In this document: positions 1 through 10,221 of the stretch, piece after piece
Layout: every line of letters begins with the position of its first letter
How positions within the stretch are numbered: position 1 is the stretch's first letter
Assembly (NCBI GenBank): GCA_030039005.1
Contig: JASHQT010000469.1
Location: forward strand, 1 to 46,289
DNA length: 46,289 bases
From: Bryobacteraceae bacterium
Lineage (GTDB): Bacteria > Acidobacteriota > Terriglobia > Bryobacterales > Bryobacteraceae
Reading direction: 5' to 3'
The notes under the pieces: generated by a model
Seen by the model: only the letters and a program-made list of their open reading frames with translations
Told to the model about the DNA's origin: nothing
The model's database searches: none
Translations under genes and position numbers: made by a program

Positions 1-1206
1 GTCATCAAACGCCCGGACGGCTCCGGCTTCTACGACCGTTTTCGCGCTCGCCTGATGTTCCCCATCCACAACGAATCGGGCAAAGTGATCGGATTCGGCG
101 GCCGCGCACTGCGCTCAGGCGATGAGCCCAAATATCTGAACTCGCCCGAAACCGCGCTCTATCGCAAAAGCTACGTGCTCTACAACCTGCATCGCGCGAA
201 AGAGGCGGCCCGCAAGTCCGATTATGCGGTTCTTGTGGAAGGCTACATGGACGTGATCGGCGTCTATGGCGCTGGCGTCCATAACGTGGTGGCGAGCTGC
301 GGCACGTCACTCACGAATACGCAGGTGCGCGCGCTCAAGCGCCACTCCGAGCGCATCGTGGTCAATTTCGATCCCGACACCGCCGGCGCCAATGCCGCCG
401 AGAAATCGATTCAGATGCTGCTCGACGAAGGGTTACGGGTGCGCATCCTGCAGTTGGAAGGCGATCTCGACCCCGACGAGTACGTCCAGGCGTCCGGCGC
501 CGAGGCCTATCGCCAGCGCCTGGAGAAGGCGCCCGCTTATTTCCACTGGCTGGCCGACCGCGCGCGCAGCAAGTTCGACATGCGCACTGCCGAGGGCCGC
601 CTGGACGCCTTTAAGCTGATCGCTCCGGCCATCCAGCGCATTTCGGACCGTCTGGAGCGTTTCGCCGTAGCCAATGACGTGGCCGATTACCTAGGCGTGG
701 ACGAAAAGCTGGTGCGCGATCATTTCAGCAAAGGTAGCGCCGAGCGCGCCCCAGCGCCCCAGCGTCCCGCCATCCCTCCCACCGAGCGCCTGCTGCTCAA
801 CGCTTTGCTCGCCAGCGCGGCCGCCCGCGCCGGGACCATTCCGGAACTGGCGGGGCTCGCGGCGATCGACCGGTTTGTGTCCCGCAACGTGTTTCAGGCA
901 TTGTTTGCCTTGCATTCCGGCGGCGGCGCGTTTCGTTTTTCCGACCTGGAAGGCCGCCTTTCCGAGACCGACCGGGATCTATTGTCGGCAGCCATTTTTG
1001 CCGATGAAGTACTAGAGGAGGAGAAGGCCGCCGAGCAGGCCGTGGCCTGTCTGCGCAGTCTGAAATCACAGGATCCGCGCTCGGAAGCCGCCGCGCTCCG
1101 CGCCAGGATCAAGGCCGCGGAACGGGAGGGCAATCTCCAGGAAGCGCTGCGCCTGGCGCAGGAATTGGACATGAAATCGCGCAGCGCCGTTAGCACATCG
1201 CGATGA
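1..1206 (+). CDS. dnaG: DNA primase, 3' part (5' end outside window)
   Basis: This primase makes the RNA primers for chromosome replication and works with the DnaB helicase. The reading frame is open from base 1, so the gene starts before the window; about 401 C-terminal residues are present. The first residues read YDRFRARLMFPIHN, the conserved stretch before the TOPRIM domain. The TOPRIM catalytic motifs follow: EGYMDVI near residue 80 of the fragment and the metal-binding DPDTAG near residue 124. The last 200 residues are helical and variable, as expected for the DnaB-binding C-terminal domain. rpoD follows 150 bases downstream on the same strand, a remnant of the classical dnaG-rpoD macromolecular synthesis arrangement. 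The zinc-binding N-terminal domain lies outside the window. The identification is secure. Confidence 0.96.
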   Translation, partial: VIKRPDGSGFYDRFRARLMFPIHNESGKVIGFGGRALRSGDEPKYLNSPETALYRKSYVLYNLHRAKEAARKSDYAVLVEGYMDVIGVYGAGVHNVVASCGTSLTNTQVRALKRHSERIVVNFDPDTAGANAAEKSIQMLLDEGLRVRILQLEGDLDPDEYVQASGAEAYRQRLEKAPAYFHWLADRARSKFDMRTAEGRLDAFKLIAPAIQRISDRLERFAVANDVADYLGVDEKLVRDHFSKGSAERAPAPQRPAIPPTERLLLNALLASAAARAGTIPELAGLAAIDRFVSRNVFQALFALHSGGGAFRFSDLEGRLSETDRDLLSAAIFADEVLEEEKAAEQAVACLRSLKSQDPRSEAAALRARIKAAEREGNLQEALRLAQELDMKSRSAVSTSR

Positions 1207-1356
1207 GGAATGCATCCCCCAAGCAGGACCACTCGATGCTTGTACCCTTGGCGTTTGTCTCCTTAGTGTTTGTAGCGATGTTGTACACTAAATGAGTTCA
1301 GAGCTTAAGGGGTGCGGGGCGCCGGTGAGTAGAATTCGCCGGTTAGCGGGGTACCG

Positions 1357-3029
<1,673 letters not shown>

Positions 3030-3039
<10 letters not shown>

Positions 3040-3626
3040 ATTTCCCGCACGCGCTCCCGTATCTTCTCCGGGACCAGGTGCTCCCACGCTTCCCCGCGCG
3101 CGATTCGTTCCCGCACTTCCGTCGATGAAACTTCCGCGTGCTCCGCGCCGACGGACAACACGTGAATGCGCTGGGCAAATTCGCGGGGCGGCGAAAAGTG
3201 CCCTGCGCGGGGCGCAACTAAAAGCTCGAACTCGCGGAACATTTCTTCCACCACGCCCGCGCGTCCATAGTCCCAGCGCAGAATCCGCTCGGCGGCATCG
3301 CGCCCGCAAACGAACCGCAATTCGACCGCGCCTCCGTAATGCTCGCGGCATTCGCGCGCGATGTCGATAAACAATCCTTCGCTCGTCGACGCGATCGCGT
3401 GCGGAACTTCCAAACCGGCCGCCTCCAGCATCTCGACCCGTTGTGCCAGTGTGGCGCCGATATACTCCTTGTGCGGAAACACTTGCGGGACGACGAATAG
3501 AACCAGGTCCACCGTGGCACTGGCGGCGCGCGCCAACTCAATGTGTGCAATCGTAGGAGGATTAAAGCTTCCGGCCAGGATCCCGACCTTACGCGGAGTC
3601 AGGGATTCCTGGCGATAGAACTTCAA
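3030..3626 (-). CDS. nadD: nicotinate-nucleotide adenylyltransferase-like protein
   Basis: A nucleotidyltransferase of the NadD/CoaD fold, likely joining ATP and nicotinate mononucleotide in NAD synthesis. Near the N-terminus it has [14 protein letters not shown], the nucleotide-binding GxFxPxHxGH-type motif, with the first histidine replaced by threonine. Near the C-terminus it has [14 protein letters not shown], matching the conserved ISSTxIRxxxxxG of the family. The frame stays open to a GTG at 3692, but I prefer TTG at 3626 (protein starting LKFYRQ), which gives about 198 residues, normal for NadD; neither start has a good ribosome site. It converges on rpoD with a 10-base overlap and is not next to obgE or rsfS, the usual nadD neighbours. 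The T-for-H change means a related cytidylyltransferase-like function cannot be excluded. Confidence 0.72.
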
Positions 3627-3758
3627 GCCCTTCCAGTATAGAGTTTTGCGCCGCGGCACCTTAAGCGCCGAGATTGACCAACATAAGGCCACTCTTAGAA
3701 CAAGGTAGGGTGAGTCACCGACAGATATAAAAGCACTTTGGTTCTAGAGTGAATATAT

Positions 3759-5342
3759 ATGCTGTACTGGATTTGTCCCGAGTGCGGGCAGGAATGCTCG
3801 CCGGCCATCCGGGAGTGTCCCACGTGTACAGCGCCACCGGCTTCGCCGAGCGCCGCCTCTGGGCCAGCGTCCGCAAATGGCGGGTTACTATCGCTCGCCC
3901 AAAATTTTCCGCCGGCTCCCCTGTCCCTTGATCTTGCTTCCGCTCCTCCGTCACGCAAAACTCTGCTCGCCACCAATGGGCACGAGCCTTCCACCGGAGG
4001 GGCTGTCGCGACTTTGGAAAATGTCGCGACCCTCGAAGATGAGCCAACCGTGGAAATCGTCGCGCCAGCCGAAAAACAAGAAGAACCGCCGCCGCTATCG
4101 AAGAATCTCGCGATGCTCGATCCCGTTCTTTTCCAACCATCCTGCGCGGTTCGCATCGCACCCGTGAAGCCGATCGCCGCAGCCGTTCCCCCGCGGGCCC
4201 CCGCTCCCCAAGTACCCTTGCACGTGGCGCCCGCCCGAGCGAGCGCAGCCCTTCCGCTGGGGAAACCGATTCCAGGCGCAGAGATCCGAATGGAACCCGC
4301 CTCCGGCGAGGAATGTTTCGCTGCGCCCGAAACGGCCGAACCGCTGCCCTCGCGCCGCCGGTCCGTGGCTTTCGTACGCCCGGAATTGCCCTTGGCCGAT
4401 TCCAGCCACATTGCCCACTCCGGGCTCGCGCCTCTTCCCCGTCTGCTCGCGCAATCAGTAGCCGGCCCCGCCGGGCACATCTGCGCGCCGTCAGCGTATG
4501 GTCCGGGCATTCCTGCCTCGGTGCCGTCCGGGCTGGCCCCGGGAGAATCCCTATCCGCGCTTCTGCGCGGGCTGGAAATAGAGGCCCAAGAGGCGGATCG
4601 CCAGGGCGTCCAGGCGATTGAGTCGTCCTTCGCCGAACAGCCGGGAACACTCCTGCTGTCCGCACCTGCGGAAATCGTCCAAGCTCCGGCGCCTCCCTGT
4701 GAGCAGTGGATGGGGACGGCCAAGCCGAGATTCACCGCCGTCGAGCCCGAAAGCGGCGGGCGCGCCGCCCTCATCGGACCGCGAGCGCCGACGCTGGCCG
4801 GTCCAACGCTTCCGCCCCAGCTTCTCAATTTCGGCCAGCAGCCGGCTGGCTTTCGCGCCCTTCGGAAGCGAATGCCGCTCTGGCCTTTCGCCATGGTGGG
4901 CGTCCTCCTGTTGGCGCTGCTGGGCGTTGTCCGGTACTACGGGCAGGATCGCGGCGGCACGCCCATTTCCGCTGCCTTGCCCGCGCCGATCAAAAAAATC
5001 CTATCCACCCCCCGTTTCCGCGTGGACGAGGAGCACCCGGCGGCGCGGTCGGTGGAAGTGGCCGGCATCCGTATTCTCACGCCGCCCCGGCGCAAGCCGC
5101 AGGTTCAGTTCGTCGTGATCAATCACTCGGCGAGCGAAATTACCGGCTTGGACATTCACCTCGCGGTCAGCTCGGCGGATGCCGCTACCGATGCGCCTTT
5201 GTTTACAGTGTCGAGTATCGTGTCCTCGCTCGGGCCGGAGCAGTCCAGGGAGATCCGCGTGGATGTGAATTCGCCCCTTCAACCTTCCGATATTCCGGAC
5301 TGGCAGAGCCTGCGAACCCAGGTTCTGATCGGACGCGAGTAA
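3759..5342 (+). CDS. zinc-ribbon, proline/alanine-rich single-pass membrane protein
   Basis: I do not recognise a named family. The 527-residue product starts with a zinc ribbon, CPEC at 6-9 and CPTC at 20-23. A long low-complexity stretch rich in Ala, Pro and Glu runs from about 25 to 365. One transmembrane helix (PFAMVGVLLLALLGVV) lies near 375-392. A compact C-terminal domain from about 425 to 527 contains VQFVVINHSASEITGLDIHL and repeated beta-like strands, resembling FxLYD-type extracytoplasmic domains. With no signal peptide, the ribbon and linker are probably cytoplasmic and the C-terminal domain outside. The ATG at 3759 fixes the ribbon at the N-terminus; no Shine-Dalgarno is visible. 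It is transcribed divergently from nadD. The architecture resembles membrane-anchored adaptor or sensor proteins, but no function is assigned. Confidence 0.75.
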   Translation: MLYWICPECGQECSPAIRECPTCTAPPASPSAASGPASANGGLLSLAQNFPPAPLSLDLASAPPSRKTLLATNGHEPSTGGAVATLENVATLEDEPTVEIVAPAEKQEEPPPLSKNLAMLDPVLFQPSCAVRIAPVKPIAAAVPPRAPAPQVPLHVAPARASAALPLGKPIPGAEIRMEPASGEECFAAPETAEPLPSRRRSVAFVRPELPLADSSHIAHSGLAPLPRLLAQSVAGPAGHICAPSAYGPGIPASVPSGLAPGESLSALLRGLEIEAQEADRQGVQAIESSFAEQPGTLLLSAPAEIVQAPAPPCEQWMGTAKPRFTAVEPESGGRAALIGPRAPTLAGPTLPPQLLNFGQQPAGFRALRKRMPLWPFAMVGVLLLALLGVVRYYGQDRGGTPISAALPAPIKKILSTPRFRVDEEHPAARSVEVAGIRILTPPRRKPQVQFVVINHSASEITGLDIHLAVSSADAATDAPLFTVSSIVSSLGPEQSREIRVDVNSPLQPSDIPDWQSLRTQVLIGRE

Positions 5343-5409
5343 GCCCGCCGAATCCGCCGGCCGTCATGCCCCGGGCGTCATGCCCCGGCCATCATGCGAT
5401 GATAACGGC

Positions 5410-6138
5410 GTGGCATCGAAAGCGACCCCCCAGACAGCCCCACGGGCAACGCCTCCCAAGCTGGTCCCCAAGCCCAAGACAGCCGCCGAGCGCACGGCGC
5501 GGCTGCGCAAAATTCTCAAGCTGCTGGACGGTATGTATCCTCATCCCGCGGTGCCCCTGCACCACCGCAATTGTTGGGAACTGCTGGTGGCCACCATTTT
5601 GTCGGCGCAGTGCACCGACAAGCGCGTCAACGAGACGACGCCCGGGCTATTCGAAAAATACCCCACCCTCCAGGACTTCGCCTCCGCCCCTCAGGCCGAA
5701 CTGGCGTTGGCCATCCGTTCCACCGGATTTTTCAACAACAAGGCGAAATCGCTCATCGGCGCGGCTCGCAAGATTTTGGCGGATTTCGGCGGTGAAATTC
5801 CCAAAACCATGGCCGAGATGCTGACCATACCCGGCGCCGCGCGCAAGACCGCCAATGTCGTCTTAGGCGCCTGTTATAACGTCCATGAGGGCATCGTCGT
5901 GGATACGCACGTCGCGCGCAATGCGCAGCGTCTGGATCTGACCAAGAACACCAACCCGGTCAAGATTGAGCAGGATCTGATGAAGGTCATCCCGCGCGAG
6001 AAATGGTTTGAATTCCCGCTGCAGCTCATTTACCACGGACGCGCACTGTGCGTGGCGCGCAAACCGCTGTGCGCCCAATGCAAGCTCGATGCCCTGTGCT
6101 ACGCCAAAGATAAAACCGTGACGGAGCCGCGCGCGTGA
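5410..6138 (+). CDS. nth: endonuclease III (DNA glycosylase/AP lyase)
   Basis: A base-excision repair enzyme that removes oxidised pyrimidines and cuts the abasic site. The helix-hairpin-helix reads IPGAARKTANVVLG, containing the catalytic lysine; Ala replaces the second Gly of the Escherichia coli motif, a change common outside Gammaproteobacteria. VDTHVARNAQRL supplies the catalytic aspartate. Near the C-terminus C-x6-C-x2-C-x5-C (CVARKPLCAQCKLDALC) forms the 4Fe-4S cluster loop. I chose GTG at 5410 (242 residues); an ATG at 5380 is in frame but lies in a run of near-repeated ATGCCCCGG and adds only ten unconserved residues. The 30-residue basic N-terminal tail is poorly conserved either way. 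The gene converges with the hydrolase at 6148, nine bases away. Confidence 0.95.
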   Translation: MASKATPQTAPRATPPKLVPKPKTAAERTARLRKILKLLDGMYPHPAVPLHHRNCWELLVATILSAQCTDKRVNETTPGLFEKYPTLQDFASAPQAELALAIRSTGFFNNKAKSLIGAARKILADFGGEIPKTMAEMLTIPGAARKTANVVLGACYNVHEGIVVDTHVARNAQRLDLTKNTNPVKIEQDLMKVIPREKWFEFPLQLIYHGRALCVARKPLCAQCKLDALCYAKDKTVTEPRA

Positions 6139-6147
6139 GCCGGCGGT

Positions 6148-7206
6148 TTACAGACTCCGCTTCAAAAACGAACAAATGTGATATCCGTCGATGAATTTGA
6201 ACGGCGCCTCGCCGAGCGTATAGTGGCCGCACGGCAGCACCACTACCTTGTGATCCACGGCGTACTCGCGCATTTTGGCCAGGATCTCGCGCGAAAGCTC
6301 CGGCGGAAACGTCGTGTCGTAAGCCGTATAGATGAACAGCGACTTCTGTCTCTTGGCCACGAACCTTTCTAAATAGTTCACGGGCGCGACAGCCATCCAG
6401 GCGCGCCGCAACCGATCCAGATCGAGGTGCTGTTCCAGGGTTTGGCGGATGTGCTTTGTCGAGAGCCCGGCCCACACGACGTCAGCCGGGTGCGTGGAGC
6501 AGTGGTTGAATACGTTGACCGAAACGCGATCATCGTGCGCGCTCGCCAAATACGCGTAGGCCGAACCCAGGCTGGTGCCCACGATCCCCATGCGCCCGAA
6601 GCCTTCGCGCTCGAGCCAGTCCAGGCAGCAGCGCACGTCGATCACGGCCTGCCGCGTCGCATCCATGGTCCGGCAGATGTTAGAGGAAACCGCGTAATCG
6701 GCGCGCTTCAGCTCGGCCGGCATGCGGTAATCGTGGTAGGGCAAGCTGATGCGCAGCGCCGAGATGCCCAATCGCGCCAAGCCCCGGCACAGCGCATTGT
6801 GCGCGTCGGCCGGCGCGTTCCAATGCGGCAGCAGCACCACCGCTTTCTTCTTGCCGTCCTTGCCGGTTCGCGCGGGAAACCACTGCGAGTGGACCACATT
6901 GTTCTCGGGATAGGGGCTGCGCACAGGCGAATGAAATCGCAGGATGCCGTCGCGCAGCTCGAAATCGTTGGGCCGCGCATAGCCGAAGAACTCGTCACTG
7001 GCTCGCATCGCCAGGTCGTTCAGACGCGTCACGTATTCTTCGGGAGCGTCGCCGTTCTTGGGAAAACGCCGGGCGCAAGGCCAGTCCCGCGCCCACTCCA
7101 GCCCCCACTCGAAATCCCGCACCACTCGATCGGTGGCGCGAAAGCACAAGGCCTCCTCGCGCGCTCGAATCCACTGCTCGTACCGGCGCTGGATCAGTCT
7201 CACCAT
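6148..7206 (-). CDS. alpha/beta hydrolase family protein
   Basis: A predicted serine hydrolase of 352 residues with no signal peptide. After an N-terminal helical region of about 120 residues, the core has the strand KKAVVLLPHWNAPADAHN, including a likely oxyanion loop, and then the nucleophile elbow GIVGTSLGSAYAYLAS. Near the C-terminus VVLPCGHYTLGE supplies a plausible catalytic histidine. The acid may be in YTAYDTTFPPEL. The layout resembles the abhydrolase-18/DUF2048-like group, whose substrates are unknown. It lies convergent to nth and divergent from the KdpD-like pair, with 47 bases upstream, so it is probably its own transcription unit. The ATG at 7206 is the natural start, with a weak AAAGA upstream. 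Confidence 0.78.
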   Translation of the reverse strand: MVRLIQRRYEQWIRAREEALCFRATDRVVRDFEWGLEWARDWPCARRFPKNGDAPEEYVTRLNDLAMRASDEFFGYARPNDFELRDGILRFHSPVRSPYPENNVVHSQWFPARTGKDGKKKAVVLLPHWNAPADAHNALCRGLARLGISALRISLPYHDYRMPAELKRADYAVSSNICRTMDATRQAVIDVRCCLDWLEREGFGRMGIVGTSLGSAYAYLASAHDDRVSVNVFNHCSTHPADVVWAGLSTKHIRQTLEQHLDLDRLRRAWMAVAPVNYLERFVAKRQKSLFIYTAYDTTFPPELSREILAKMREYAVDHKVVVLPCGHYTLGEAPFKFIDGYHICSFLKRSL

Positions 7207-7253
7207 GCGATCTTTCAGGATAACCAGCCGACCAGTGATAATGGAAGTAACCC

Positions 7254-8345
7254 ATGCCCAGTGCGATCAGACGGCGCAGCCCGGAGGAGCTGCTCCAGCA
7301 GGTGGAGGCCGAAGAGGATTACGAGCGGCGCGGCCGGCTCAAGGTTTTCCTCGGGTATGCTTCTGGTGTTGGGAAATCCTACCGTATGCTGGACGAAGGG
7401 CGGCGGCGTAAAGAGCGCGGCCAGGACGTGGTGGTGGGAGCGATCCAGTCCAAGACGTCGCCCGAAAGTGAAGGGGTGTTGCGCAAGCTGGAAGTGATTC
7501 CGCTGCGAGAGGTCGATGGCGTCCCCGTGATGGACACGGCCGCGATTCTCAAGCGCCACCCCGCCGTTTGCCTGGTGGACGGCCTGGCTTACGACAATCC
7601 GCCGGGTTCCCCGCATCCTTTCCGCTGGCAGGACGTCAACGAGCTTCTGGAAGCCGGAATCTCCGTCATCACTTCCATCAACATTCAATATATTGACGAC
7701 CTGCGGGAGCGTGTGTCGCGGATCACCGGCAAGCAGGTCACCCAGACCGTGCCGCACAGCTTCCTGAACTCGGCGGATGAAATCGTCGTCGTGGACGCTC
7801 CGCCCGAAACCGCCATCGCGCGCGACGGTCAGAGCGCCAACGGAGGGGAAAGTCCGGAGCAGAAGCTCTCCGAGCTGCGCGAAATCGCGCTGCTGCTGGC
7901 CGCCGACGTGGTGGACAAACAGCTCGAAGCCTACCTGCGGCGCAACGGAATCCCGCAGACCTTCGGCGCACAGGAACGGATTCTGGTCGCCATCACGCCG
8001 CGCGCCAATGCCGGCCCGATGATCGCCAGCGGCAAGCGCAACGCCGACCGTTTTCATGGCGACCTCACCGTCATCTATGTCCGGCAAGCGGAAATCTCCG
8101 CCGCCGATCAGGACGCCCTGGAGCGCAATCTGGCCATTGCACGCGCCGCGCAGGCCCGCATCGAAATTCTGGACGGGCAGGACCCGGTGGAGACGCTGCT
8201 CGCTTACGCGCACGAGCACGGCATCACGCAAATTTTCCTCGGACACAGCACGCGCGAGCAGTGGTGGGAACGCTTCACGGGCACGCCGCTCGACCGGCTG
8301 ATTCGCGGCGCCCATGACATCGATGTGCGCGTCTTTCCGCATTAA
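7254..8345 (+). CDS. KdpD-like sensor protein without kinase domain (divergent copy)
   Basis: The 363-residue product matches the cytoplasmic N-terminal half of the potassium sensor KdpD followed by a universal stress (Usp) domain. There are no transmembrane segments and no histidine kinase. Walker A is GYASGVGKS at 34-42. RWQDVNELLEAGISVITSINIQYIDDL matches the KdpD stretch RWQDIEELLEAGIDVFTTVNVQHLESL. Compared with KdpD and with the next gene it is degenerate: HGRKDT is absent, the Walker B acidic pair DE is DG at 110-111, and the segment between the KdpD and Usp parts is shortened. The Usp domain starts near residue 240 (ERILVAITP). In other bacteria this domain of KdpD binds cyclic di-AMP, but nothing here shows that directly. 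It is first in a plus-strand cluster with a full-featured paralogue. Confidence 0.85.
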   Translation: MPSAIRRRSPEELLQQVEAEEDYERRGRLKVFLGYASGVGKSYRMLDEGRRRKERGQDVVVGAIQSKTSPESEGVLRKLEVIPLREVDGVPVMDTAAILKRHPAVCLVDGLAYDNPPGSPHPFRWQDVNELLEAGISVITSINIQYIDDLRERVSRITGKQVTQTVPHSFLNSADEIVVVDAPPETAIARDGQSANGGESPEQKLSELREIALLLAADVVDKQLEAYLRRNGIPQTFGAQERILVAITPRANAGPMIASGKRNADRFHGDLTVIYVRQAEISAADQDALERNLAIARAAQARIEILDGQDPVETLLAYAHEHGITQIFLGHSTREQWWERFTGTPLDRLIRGAHDIDVRVFPH

Positions 8346-8369
8346 CCATGCCGCCTCATTAACCATGCC
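8340..8369 (+). repeat. 13-base direct duplication at the junction of the KdpD-like genes
   Basis: CATTAACCATGCC occurs at 8340-8352 and again at 8357-8369. The first copy contains the stop codon of the upstream gene and an out-of-frame ATG; the second contains the start codon of the downstream gene. The four bases between copies make a 17-base period. It looks like a small local duplication. Confidence 0.8.
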
Positions 8370-9510
8370 CGATCGAACCGCACCAGGGAAACTGAAAATT
8401 TTCCTCGGCTACGCCGCCGGCGTCGGCAAGACGTACCAGATGCTGGAGGAAGCGCAGGAGGCCAAACGTCGCGGCATCGACGCGGTGATCGGATATTTCG
8501 AGCCGCACGGCCGCAAGGACACCATCGCCAAGACGGAGGGCCTGGAGCTCGTAGCGCGGCGCAAAATCGATTACCGCGGCGGCCTGTTCGAGGAGATGGA
8601 CACCGACGCCATTCTTCTTCGCCATCCTCAGCTCTGCGTGGTGGATGAGTTCCCACACACCAACGTGCCGGGTGCGGAGCGCTTGAAACGCTGGCAGGAT
8701 GTGCAGGTGTTGCTGGAAGCCGGCATCGACGTTCTCACCACCATGAACATCCAGCACCTGGAAAGTTTGAACGACCAGATCTGGAACATCACCGGCATTC
8801 GCGTGCGCGAAACGATTCCCGATTGGGTGATGCAGCAGGCCGACCAGGTGGTGATGGTGGATCTGACGCCTCGCGCGCTGCTGAACCGGCTGGCGCGCGG
8901 CGTGGTGTATTCGCAGGAAAGAGCCAAAAAGGCGCTCGAAAACTTCTTCCAGGAATCCACGCTGGTGGCGCTGCGGGAACTGGCGCTCCGCCAAACCGCC
9001 CACGAGGTGGAAATCCGCCAGGTGGATTACGACGCTCCGGGATTCGAGCCTGAGCCCGGCTATCACGATGAGGCCGAACCGGCGAAGGCCACCATAGACC
9101 GCATCCTGATTCTGGTGACCGCCGATCCGGCCACCGCGATGTTGATCCGTCGCGGCAAACGCGTGGCGGATTATCTGCAGGCCGATTGTTTCGCCGTTGC
9201 CGTGTCGCGCGAAACGGATCTCGGCGACATGCCGCCCAAGGATCGCGAAATCGTGGAACGGCATCTGAACTTCGCGCGGAATTTGCACATCGAGACGCGC
9301 GTGCTGCAGGGCCAGGACGTCGCGAAGACGCTGGTGGAGTTCGCGCATCTAAATGGTGTGACGCATCTGTTTCTGGCCCGGCCGCAGCCCAGCCAATGGC
9401 CCGCTTTATCCCGCAGAAGCCTGGTGCAGCAAGTGGTGCATCAGGCCCGCGATATGCAAGTGACCATCGCGGCGGACCGTACCAACCGGACGCAGCCCCT
9501 GCCCGCTTAA
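8365..9510 (+). CDS. KdpD-like sensor protein without kinase domain (conserved copy)
   Basis: Paralogue of the preceding gene; 381 residues from the ATG at 8365, with an earlier in-frame ATG at 8314 rejected because it lies inside the upstream gene. Unlike its neighbour it keeps all KdpD hallmarks: Walker A GYAAGVGKT at 15-23, HGRKDT at 48-53, Walker B DE at 94-95, TTMNIQHLESLND, and the LRELALRQTAHEVE segment that ends the KdpD sensor region. A Usp-type domain (ILILVTADPATAMLIRRGKR onward) fills the C-terminal third. There is no transmembrane or histidine kinase domain, and no kdpFABC or kdpE in the window. Short free-standing KdpD N-terminal proteins are known from cyanobacteria and Deinococcus. 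It probably forms an operon with its neighbours, 19 bases after the first copy and nine before the HAD gene. Confidence 0.87.
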   Translation: MPDRTAPGKLKIFLGYAAGVGKTYQMLEEAQEAKRRGIDAVIGYFEPHGRKDTIAKTEGLELVARRKIDYRGGLFEEMDTDAILLRHPQLCVVDEFPHTNVPGAERLKRWQDVQVLLEAGIDVLTTMNIQHLESLNDQIWNITGIRVRETIPDWVMQQADQVVMVDLTPRALLNRLARGVVYSQERAKKALENFFQESTLVALRELALRQTAHEVEIRQVDYDAPGFEPEPGYHDEAEPAKATIDRILILVTADPATAMLIRRGKRVADYLQADCFAVAVSRETDLGDMPPKDREIVERHLNFARNLHIETRVLQGQDVAKTLVEFAHLNGVTHLFLARPQPSQWPALSRRSLVQQVVHQARDMQVTIAADRTNRTQPLPA

Positions 9511-9519
9511 GGACCCATC

Positions 9520-10221
9520 ATGCCGCAAACGAGCACCGTCTTTCTTTTCGATGTGGACAACACGCTACTCGATAACGACCACGTCACCGCCGACTTAAAA
9601 CGGCATCTGGAGACCCATGTCGGCCCTGAGCGCTCGCGCTGCTATTGGCAGCGCTTCGAGGAGATCCGCGCCGACCTTGGCTATGCCGATTACCTGGGTG
9701 CGCTCCAGCGTTACCGGTTCGATTTCCCCCATGACCCGCACTTGCTGACGGTCTCATATTTTCTGATGCGCTATCCGTTCGCCAACCGCCTGTTTCCCAA
9801 TTCGCTGGACGCCGTGGAACACGTCGGCCAGTGGGGGCGGCCGGTGATTCTTTCCGACGGCGACGTGGTGTTTCAGCCGCACAAAGTGTATCGCTCGGGG
9901 CTGTTTGAAGAATTCGACGGCAACGTTCTGATTTACGTTCACAAGGAACAGGAGCTCGCCGACGTCGAGCAGCGCTATCCGGCCGATCATTACGTACTGA
10001 TCGACGACAAGCTGCGCATCCTGGATGCGATCAAGCAGATTTGGAAATCGCGCGTCACCACCGTATTCGTGAACCAGGGGCACTATGCACACGATCCGGA
10101 CATTTGGAAGAAGTTCCCGGCGCCGGATATCCGCTTAGAACGGATTGGCGATTTGTTGAACTACACGGCTGAAAGTTTCGGCGCAGCGCCGGCACCGAGT
10201 ACGGCCGAAACCATGGCCTGA
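9520..10221 (+). CDS. HAD-superfamily hydrolase
   Basis: A 233-residue haloacid dehalogenase-type hydrolase. Motif I is [13 protein letters not shown], with the nucleophile at D11 and general acid at D13. The helical cap covers about residues 20-100. Motif II is VILSDGD near 109-115, and the acidic region [13 protein letters not shown] near 162-174 stands for motif IV. The natural phosphorylated substrate cannot be read from sequence. AAGGA precedes the ATG by about six bases, and the gene starts nine bases after the second KdpD-like gene, so co-transcription is likely. Its last 61 bases overlap the end of the convergent phosphoglucomutase gene; the residues read there ([12 protein letters not shown]) are low in complexity, as if the frame had grown into its neighbour. 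Confidence 0.85.
   Translation: MPQTSTVFLFDVDNTLLDNDHVTADLKRHLETHVGPERSRCYWQRFEEIRADLGYADYLGALQRYRFDFPHDPHLLTVSYFLMRYPFANRLFPNSLDAVEHVGQWGRPVILSDGDVVFQPHKVYRSGLFEEFDGNVLIYVHKEQELADVEQRYPADHYVLIDDKLRILDAIKQIWKSRVTTVFVNQGHYAHDPDIWKKFPAPDIRLERIGDLLNYTAESFGAAPAPSTAETMA

Noticed and set aside
1207..1356. Sigma-70 promoter in front of rpoD
   Set aside because: TTGTAC at 1240 and TAGTGT at 1264 are spaced 18 bases apart but both deviate from consensus; not convincing.
3695..4894. 399-residue minus-strand open frame
   Set aside because: It mirrors the low-complexity linker of the zinc-ribbon protein; the plus strand has the ribbon, membrane helix and C-terminal domain.
6427..7497. 356-residue plus-strand open frame spanning two genes
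   Set aside because: It is antisense to the alpha/beta hydrolase and out of frame with the KdpD-like gene, without any domain.
7254..9510. A single KdpD broken into two pieces
   Set aside because: Each product has its own Walker A and Usp domain, so they are paralogues and not halves of one gene.
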